In this document: positions 6,674-10,933 of the stretch, one piece after another
How positions within the stretch are numbered: position 1 is the stretch's first letter
Layout of the letters: every line of letters begins with the position of its first letter
Source of the DNA: Hyphomicrobiaceae bacterium
GTDB taxonomy: Bacteria > Pseudomonadota > Alphaproteobacteria > Rhizobiales > Hyphomicrobiaceae
DNA length: 10,933 nt
Direction: 5' to 3'
Assembly (NCBI GenBank): GCA_017353825.1
Contig: JAFMSC010000031.1
Coordinates: forward strand, 1 to 10,933
Position numbers and translations under genes: made by a program
The notes under the pieces: generated by a model
Told to the model about the DNA's origin: nothing
The model's input: only the letters and a program-made list of their open reading frames with translations
The model's database searches: none

Positions 6674-6963
6674 GCGCACCGCCGAAAGCCGTCCCCACCG
6701 TGCAGGTCGACAACGACCAGGTGCGCGTGACGGAATGGCGTTTCGCGCCGGGCGCCGAGACCGGCGAGCACGTGCACCAGATGGACTACGTCGTGGTTCC
6801 CTCGGGCAACGGCCGCCTGAAAGTGGTGTCGCGGCAGGGTGAGGAGAGCTTCGCAGAGCTGAAGCTGGGCGCCTCCTATTTCCGCAAGGCCGGCGTGCAC
6901 CACAACGTCATCAACGCCAACGACTTCGAATTCGCCTTTGTCGAAATCGAGCTGAAGAGCTGA
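6670..6963 (+). CDS. Small cupin-domain protein, BauB-like
   Basis: This is a 97-residue single-domain cupin, the size of the small proteins annotated as BauB (beta-alanine degradation) or plain cupins. The first cupin motif appears as APGAETGEHVHQMDYVVVP with His34 and His36; the usual glutamate of that motif is not in its standard place (Gln37, Asp39 nearby). The second appears as GASYFRKAGVHHNVIN with His77/His78 and Asn82. A mononuclear metal site is therefore likely but not certain. GTG 6670 overlaps the beta-subunit stop (GTGA), and GGAGG at 6658-6662 lies seven bases upstream, so translational coupling to the formate dehydrogenase is very likely. No enzymatic reaction can be assigned. 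Small cupins can be isomerases, dioxygenases or metal/ligand binders. Its position inside the operon suggests a role connected to formate dehydrogenase or its substrate pathway, which is inference. Confidence 0.85.
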   Translation: MSAPPKAVPTVQVDNDQVRVTEWRFAPGAETGEHVHQMDYVVVPSGNGRLKVVSRQGEESFAELKLGASYFRKAGVHHNVINANDFEFAFVEIELKS

Positions 6964-6972
6964 GAAGCAGAC

Positions 6973-7008
6973 ATGAAGGCGTCACCAGTTGCGATGGCCG
7001 TGCACTGA
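6973..7008 (+). CDS. Possible 11-codon leader peptide before the Spy-like gene
   Basis: An ATG at 6973 with GAGAAG a few bases upstream begins the short frame MKASPVAMAVH, ending in TGA at 7006-7008, twelve bases before the next start. It fills most of the gap between the cupin and the Spy-like gene. It could couple translation across the gap, or it could be chance. No run of regulatory codons and no clear attenuator hairpin are seen. Confidence 0.15.
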   Translation: MKASPVAMAVH

Positions 7009-7019
7009 GAGAGACACCG

Positions 7020-7595
7020 ATGAACTGCGCGAAAGGCCTCCTGCTTGTGGCTTGCGCCTTGAGCGCTACAACTGCCCGTGCTGAGACGCGGGACCACCAC
7101 GGCGAGCACCACACACAGGCCGCCCAGCCTTACGCGGGCCAACAGGAGCGCGTCGTGGCCAGCCTCTCCGACGAAGACGCGAAGGGCTTTCTCGACGGCC
7201 GTGGCATGGGCCTCGCCAAGGCGGCGGAGCTCAACGGCCATCCGGGCCCGATGCACGTGCTCGAGCTGGCCGAGGAGCTGAAGTTGACGGCCGAGCAGCG
7301 CCGAGCCGTGAAGGCAGCGTTCGACCGCATGAAGGCCAAGGCGAAGGCGCTGGGCGAGGCCTACGTCAAGGCTGAGCAGGCGGTCGACGGAGCCTTCAAG
7401 TCGGGCACCGCGGATGCCGGAGAGGTCGCCGCCCGTGTCGCGGAGGCCAACCGGTTGCTGGGCGAGGTGCGGCTATCGCATCTTCTGGCCCATGTCGAGA
7501 TCACGCCCCTGCTGACGGCCGAGCAGCGCGCCCGCTATGCGGAGCTGCGCGGCTATGCCGGGGGCAGGGCGCACCAACGCATGCATCAGCACTAA
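7020..7595 (+). CDS. His-rich exported Spy/CpxP-like (LTXXQ) protein
   Basis: This is a 191-residue probable periplasmic protein. Residues 1-21 look like a Sec signal peptide (Lys5, Leu/Val/Ala core, cleavage after Ala-Arg-Ala); a lipobox-like LVAC at 9-12 is present but unusually early. The mature N-terminus is His-rich (DHHGEHH), as is the C-terminus (HQRMHQH), suggesting metal binding. The middle has a PYAGQ segment, the conserved block GRGMGLAKAAELNGHPGP, and helical, charged sequence with two LTAEQ motifs (89-93 and 165-169), the mark of the Spy/CpxP/heavy-metal-sensor group. Spy and CpxP are ATP-independent periplasmic chaperones or stress inhibitors; relatives such as CnrX and ZraP bind metals. 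The Shine-Dalgarno is weak (GAGAGA, 7008-7013). It lies between the beta and alpha genes of a cytoplasmic enzyme, an odd place for an exported protein. The family call is good; function is unknown. Confidence 0.8.
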   Translation: MNCAKGLLLVACALSATTARAETRDHHGEHHTQAAQPYAGQQERVVASLSDEDAKGFLDGRGMGLAKAAELNGHPGPMHVLELAEELKLTAEQRRAVKAAFDRMKAKAKALGEAYVKAEQAVDGAFKSGTADAGEVAARVAEANRLLGEVRLSHLLAHVEITPLLTAEQRARYAELRGYAGGRAHQRMHQH

Positions 7596-7629
7596 AGCAA
7601 GCCCAAAGAAGAGTCCGGGGAGACTTTTC

Positions 7630-10413
7630 ATGACAAGCAAAATCAGCTTCGAGCTGGACGGCAAGCGCCTCGAGGCGGAGCCCGGCGAGACGATCTGGCA
7701 GGTGGCCCAGCGCCACGGCACGAAAATCCCGCACCTGTGCTGGCATCCAGCGCCTGGCTACCGCGCGGACGGCAACTGCCGCGCCTGCATGGTGGAGATC
7801 GAGGGCGAGCGCGTGCTCGCCGCCTCCTGCCAGCGCAAGCCGACCGCCGGTATGAAGGTGAAGACCACCTCGGAGCGGGCCAAGAAGTCGCGACGGATGG
7901 TGTTCGAGCTGTTGATGGCCGATCAGCCGGCGCGGCAGACGAGCCACGATCCCAAGTCCAAGTTCTGGAACTGGGTCGACGCCATGGGCATTGAGGCCAA
8001 GAGCCGCTATCCCAGCGATCACCGCCCGGTCGCCGACAGTACCCATTCCGCCATCGCAGTGAATCTTGACGCCTGCATCAACTGCGGGCTGTGCGTGCGC
8101 GCCTGTCGCGAGGTGCAGGCCAACGACGTGATCGGCATGGCCTACCGCGGTCACGGCTCCAAGGTGGTGTTCGACTTCGATGAGGGCATGGGCAATTCCA
8201 CCTGCGTGGCCTGCGGCGAGTGCGTCCAGGTCTGCCCCACCGGCGCGCTCATGGAGAAGACCTTGCTCGACGAGGCGGGTCGCCGCGTCAACTACGAGGA
8301 CAAGTCGATCGATACGCTCTGCCCCTACTGCGGCGTCGGCTGTCAAACCACCGTCCACGTCAAGGGCAACAAAGTCCTCTACGTTGACGGCCGTGACGGC
8401 CCGGCCAACGAGAACCGCCTGTGCGTCAAGGGTCGCTTCGGCTTCGACTACATTCACCACCCCGATCGTCTCACCAAGCCGCTGATCCGGCGGGAGGGGG
8501 TCCCTAAGGACGCCAACCTGCAGATCCGCCGAGACGAGGTCGACAAGTACTTCCGCGAGGCCACCTGGGAGGAGGCGCTAACCAAGGCCGCCGGCGGTCT
8601 CAAGGCCATCCACCAGCGCGAGGGCGGCAAGGCGCTGGCGGGCTTCGGCTCGGCCAAGGGCTCCAACGAGGAGGCCTACCTCTTCCAAAAGCTGATCCGC
8701 CAGGGTTTCCGCACCAACAACGTCGACCACTGCACCCGGCTGTGCCACGCCTCCTCCGTCGCGGCCCTGATGGAGGGCCTCAACTCCGGCGCCGTCACCG
8801 CTCCCTTCACGGCGGCCAAGGACAGCGACTGCATCATCGTCATCGGCGCACGTCCCACCGAGAACCACCCTGTTGCCGCCACCTTCCTCAAGAACGCGGC
8901 TCAACGCGGCGCCAAGCTCGTGGTCATCGACCCCCGCGGGCATGCGCAGGGGCTCGCCCGCTACGCCAGCCACATCCTCCAGTTCAAGCCCGGCCGCGAC
9001 GTGGCGCTGCTCAACGCCATGCTCAACGTGATCGTCGCCGAGGGCATGGTGGACATCCAGTACGTGCAGGCCCACACCGAGGGCTTCGAGGCCCTGAAGG
9101 AGAAGGTGAAGGACTTTACGCCGGAGGCCATGGAGCCCGTGTGCGGCATCCCCGCGGCCACCATCCGCGAGGTGGCCCGGCTCTACGCCCGCTCTGAGCG
9201 CTCCATCATCTTCTGGGGCATGGGCATCTCCCAGCACACGCACGGCACCGACAACGCCCGCTGCCTGATCGCGCTGGCGCTCGTCACCGGCCAGGTCGGC
9301 CGCCCAGGCACCGGTCTGCACCCCCTGCGCGGCCAGAACAACGTGCAGGGCGCCTCCGATGCCGGCCTCATCCCCATGGTGTTCCCGGACTACAAGTCGG
9401 TGGAGGACACGTCCGTGCGCGGCCTCTATGAGGAGTTCTGGGGCGTTGAGCTCGACCCCAGGAAGGGCCTGACCGTGGTCGAGATCATGCGCGCCATCAA
9501 GGACGACGTGATCAAGGGCATGTACGTGCTGGGCGAGAACCCGGCCATGTCGGACCCCGACGTGCAGCACGCGCGTGAGGCGCTGGCACATCTCCAACAC
9601 CTCGTGGTGCAGGACATCTTTCTCACCGAGACCGCCTGGCACGCCGACGTGGTGCTGCCGGCCTCGGCCCACGCCGAGAAATGGGGCACCTTCACCAACA
9701 CCAACCGGCAGGTGCAGATCGCACGGCCCGTGGTGAGCCCGCCCGGCGAGGCGCGGCAGGACTGGGAGCTCATTCAAGAGATCGCCCAACGCATCGGCCT
9801 CAAGTGGAACTACAAGGAGGTCTCGGAGGCATTCGCCGAGATGGCCCACGTGATGCCGTCGCTCGAGAACATCACCTGGGAGCGGCTGTTGCGCGAGGAC
9901 TCCGTCACCTACCCGTGCGACGCCCCCGACAAGCCCGGCAACGAGATTATCTTCGCCACCTCGTTCCCCACCAATTCGGGCCGCGCCAAGATCGTGCCGG
10001 CCGACCTGCTGCCTCCCGACGAGCTGCCCGACGCCGAGTACCCCATGGTACTCACCACGGGCCGCCTCTTGGAGCACTGGCACACCGGCTCCATGACACG
10101 CCGCGCCGCTAACCTGGATACGCTCGAGCCCGAAGCCATCGCCGGCGTGAACCCGAAGGACCTGGACCGGTTGGGCGTGGCGCCCGGCGGCTTCATCCGC
10201 GTCTCCACGCGCCGCGGAAAGGTGGTGCTGAAGGCCCGCGCCGACCGCGACGTGGCCGAAGGCATGGTGTTCCTGCCGTTCTGCTTCGCCGAGGCCGCCG
10301 CCAACCTCCTCACCAACCCGCAGCTCGACCCTATGGGCAAGATCCCCGAGTTCAAATTCTGCGCCGCCAAGGTGGAACCGGTGCGCGAGGGGACGCTGGA
10401 GGCGGCAGAATAG
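7630..10413 (+). CDS. fdsA: NAD-dependent formate dehydrogenase catalytic alpha subunit (FdsA/Fdh1A type, Cys active site)
   Basis: This cytoplasmic catalytic subunit (927 residues) oxidises formate to CO2 at a bis-pterin molybdenum or tungsten centre. A NuoG-like N-terminus holds 2Fe-2S ligands Cys37, 50, 53 and 67. A two-cluster ferredoxin domain follows, with Cys149/152/155/159 and Cys192/195/198/202. The molybdopterin domain begins with CPYCGVGC (Cys231, 234, 238) and Cys265. The metal-binding motif DHCTRLCHASSV supplies Cys372 followed by His373, so this is a cysteine rather than selenocysteine enzyme. Pterin-binding blocks GRPGTGLHPLRGQNNVQG and GENPAMSDPD and the C-terminal dinucleotide domain (TGRLLEHWHTGSMTRR) complete it. 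No Cys lies between 67 and 149, so the His-Cys3 cluster of NuoG and R. capsulatus FdsA seems absent. GGGGAG at 7617-7622 sits seven bases before ATG 7630. It could also be named fdhF or fdh1A. Mo versus W is not readable from the sequence. Confidence 0.96.
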   Translation: MTSKISFELDGKRLEAEPGETIWQVAQRHGTKIPHLCWHPAPGYRADGNCRACMVEIEGERVLAASCQRKPTAGMKVKTTSERAKKSRRMVFELLMADQPARQTSHDPKSKFWNWVDAMGIEAKSRYPSDHRPVADSTHSAIAVNLDACINCGLCVRACREVQANDVIGMAYRGHGSKVVFDFDEGMGNSTCVACGECVQVCPTGALMEKTLLDEAGRRVNYEDKSIDTLCPYCGVGCQTTVHVKGNKVLYVDGRDGPANENRLCVKGRFGFDYIHHPDRLTKPLIRREGVPKDANLQIRRDEVDKYFREATWEEALTKAAGGLKAIHQREGGKALAGFGSAKGSNEEAYLFQKLIRQGFRTNNVDHCTRLCHASSVAALMEGLNSGAVTAPFTAAKDSDCIIVIGARPTENHPVAATFLKNAAQRGAKLVVIDPRGHAQGLARYASHILQFKPGRDVALLNAMLNVIVAEGMVDIQYVQAHTEGFEALKEKVKDFTPEAMEPVCGIPAATIREVARLYARSERSIIFWGMGISQHTHGTDNARCLIALALVTGQVGRPGTGLHPLRGQNNVQGASDAGLIPMVFPDYKSVEDTSVRGLYEEFWGVELDPRKGLTVVEIMRAIKDDVIKGMYVLGENPAMSDPDVQHAREALAHLQHLVVQDIFLTETAWHADVVLPASAHAEKWGTFTNTNRQVQIARPVVSPPGEARQDWELIQEIAQRIGLKWNYKEVSEAFAEMAHVMPSLENITWERLLREDSVTYPCDAPDKPGNEIIFATSFPTNSGRAKIVPADLLPPDELPDAEYPMVLTTGRLLEHWHTGSMTRRAANLDTLEPEAIAGVNPKDLDRLGVAPGGFIRVSTRRGKVVLKARADRDVAEGMVFLPFCFAEAAANLLTNPQLDPMGKIPEFKFCAAKVEPVREGTLEAAE

Positions 10414-10420
10414 GTGGGCG

Positions 10421-10511
10421 TCGGGCGGATTAGCCGAAGGCGTAATCCGCCGATTCACGCTCGGCCGTGCGGCAATGGGGGACTATGGGCTTCGCCGTAA
10501 ATCTGCCCTAC
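10421..10511. repeat. Composite REP/BIME-like palindrome after the alpha gene
   Basis: The left hairpin pairs GGCGGATTA (10424-10432) with TAATCCGCC (10443-10451); an inner GCC/GGC extends the stem around GAA, with one bulged G. The right half (about 10477-10511) is a degraded partner: TATGG and CCGTA pair around a GCTTCG loop, and it ends in a degenerate copy of the outer arm (TAAATCTGCCC, 10498-10508). Dispersed GGCGGATTA...TAATCCGCC elements with a paired second half are remembered from Bradyrhizobium-like and some betaproteobacterial genomes. It may also end transcription from both sides. Confidence 0.6.
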
Positions 10512-10530
10512 AGGTCCACGGCTCCAGAGC

Positions 10531-10933
10531 CTACGCCTCCAGGCCGCCGCCTATGTGGATGGGCTTTGCTACGCGGCCGGCCCTGATTAGCCTGATTAGG
10601 AGGTCCTGCTGTAGGACTGTCAACTCCGTTTCAATATCGTCGAGATGCCCCAGCGCGGCGGTGGAGCCCGTCACCTCGGTCAACAGAGCAACCGCGTCAT
10701 ACAGCGGTATTCGCCCACCGATCGCGGCCAAGCGTTCTGCGACAGGCGGATGGCTATCAGTCGGATGAGCAATTTGCGTCCGCAGTATTTCGCCGATCCG
10801 CGCGGAAAGACTTTCCCTGTCGAGGCCGCTCCGGATGTATTCGGCAAAGGCGACGCTCGCATTCTTAGTCGCGAGCCCCCGCTTCAGCCGTTCGATATGC
10901 TCGCGCTGCCACACGCCCCACAGTGGCGCGAAG
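10531..10933 (-). CDS. C-terminal part of a probable M48-family metallopeptidase (runs off right edge)
   Basis: The frame is open from the window edge to a TAG at 10531-10533, giving 133 C-terminal residues. GTG 10914 is in frame but is not a credible start, because coding continues upstream (FAPLWGVWQREH). The segment ILRTQIAHPTDSHPPVAERLAAIGG matches the distal HP-x(3)-HPP-x(2)-ERL block found after the zinc site in M48 (HtpX/Oma1-like) membrane peptidases. The HExxH zinc motif and the membrane segments would lie outside the window, so catalysis cannot be checked. The tail is charged and amphipathic (ELTVLQQDLLIRLIRAGRV). A 9-bp direct tandem duplication (CCTGATTAG, 10582-10590 and 10591-10599) encodes the repeated Leu-Ile-Arg. 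It is convergent with the formate dehydrogenase operon, separated by the composite palindrome. Family call is from one motif, so moderate. Confidence 0.65.
   Translation of the reverse strand, partial: FAPLWGVWQREHIERLKRGLATKNASVAFAEYIRSGLDRESLSARIGEILRTQIAHPTDSHPPVAERLAAIGGRIPLYDAVALLTEVTGSTAALGHLDDIETELTVLQQDLLIRLIRAGRVAKPIHIGGGLEA

Noticed and set aside
10037..10054. GAGTACC / GGTACTC inverted repeat
   Set aside because: It lies inside the conserved C-terminal domain coding sequence of the alpha subunit, with a 4-base spacer and no regulatory context; probably chance.
8578..10458. 626-codon open frame on the minus strand, antisense to the formate dehydrogenase alpha gene
   Set aside because: It is a mirror of high-GC codon use in a clearly real gene. 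Its translation is rich in His, Leu, Val and Gly without any recognisable domain.
1..10933. CRISPR arrays, tRNA or rRNA genes, insertion sequences, phage or defence genes
   Set aside because: No regularly spaced repeats, cloverleaf-like segments, transposase motifs or defence-protein motifs were seen on either strand.

Overview
The window is GC-rich, uses NNC/NNG codons heavily, and looks like a chromosomal segment of a proteobacterium. Three features point to Alphaproteobacteria, probably a Hyphomicrobiales-like or methylotroph-related lineage: a formate dehydrogenase beta subunit fused in the Methylorubrum FDH1 style, an alpha subunit of the same enzyme class, and a TctA/TctB/TctC carboxylate transporter. 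This placement is inferred from remembered families and was not tested by search.

Left third (1-3660, + strand): a tripartite tricarboxylate transporter operon in the unusual order tctA, tctC, tctB. The binding-protein gene tctC has the only consensus-strength ribosome binding site of the three. A perfect 10-bp hairpin lies on each side of it, which suggests it is expressed above its membrane partners. A convergent gap (3659-3867) holds a 20-bp tandem duplication and a small hairpin. Next comes a minus-strand TerC-family membrane protein (3868-4641), a putative metal exporter. A divergent 304-bp regulatory gap follows, with a near-palindromic operator-like site.

Right two thirds (4946-10413, + strand): a compact cluster for an NAD-linked, metal-pterin formate dehydrogenase. 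The beta subunit (NuoE+NuoF fused; 2Fe-2S, FMN, NADH, 4Fe-4S) comes first. A four-base overlap leads to a small BauB-like cupin, then a His-rich exported Spy/CpxP-like protein, then the catalytic alpha subunit (927 aa; Cys-type active site, several Fe-S clusters). Electrons from formate would pass from the W/Mo centre in the alpha subunit through its clusters to the beta subunit and NAD+. The two non-enzyme genes lie between the subunit genes and would be co-transcribed; their link to formate oxidation is unexplained and is the most interesting point here. No fdsC or fdsD accessory gene follows the alpha gene.

After the operon, a composite REP/BIME-like palindrome (about 10421-10511) separates it from the 3' end of a minus-strand gene that runs off the right edge, probably an M48-family metallopeptidase. 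I saw no tRNA, rRNA, CRISPR array, insertion sequence or phage gene.
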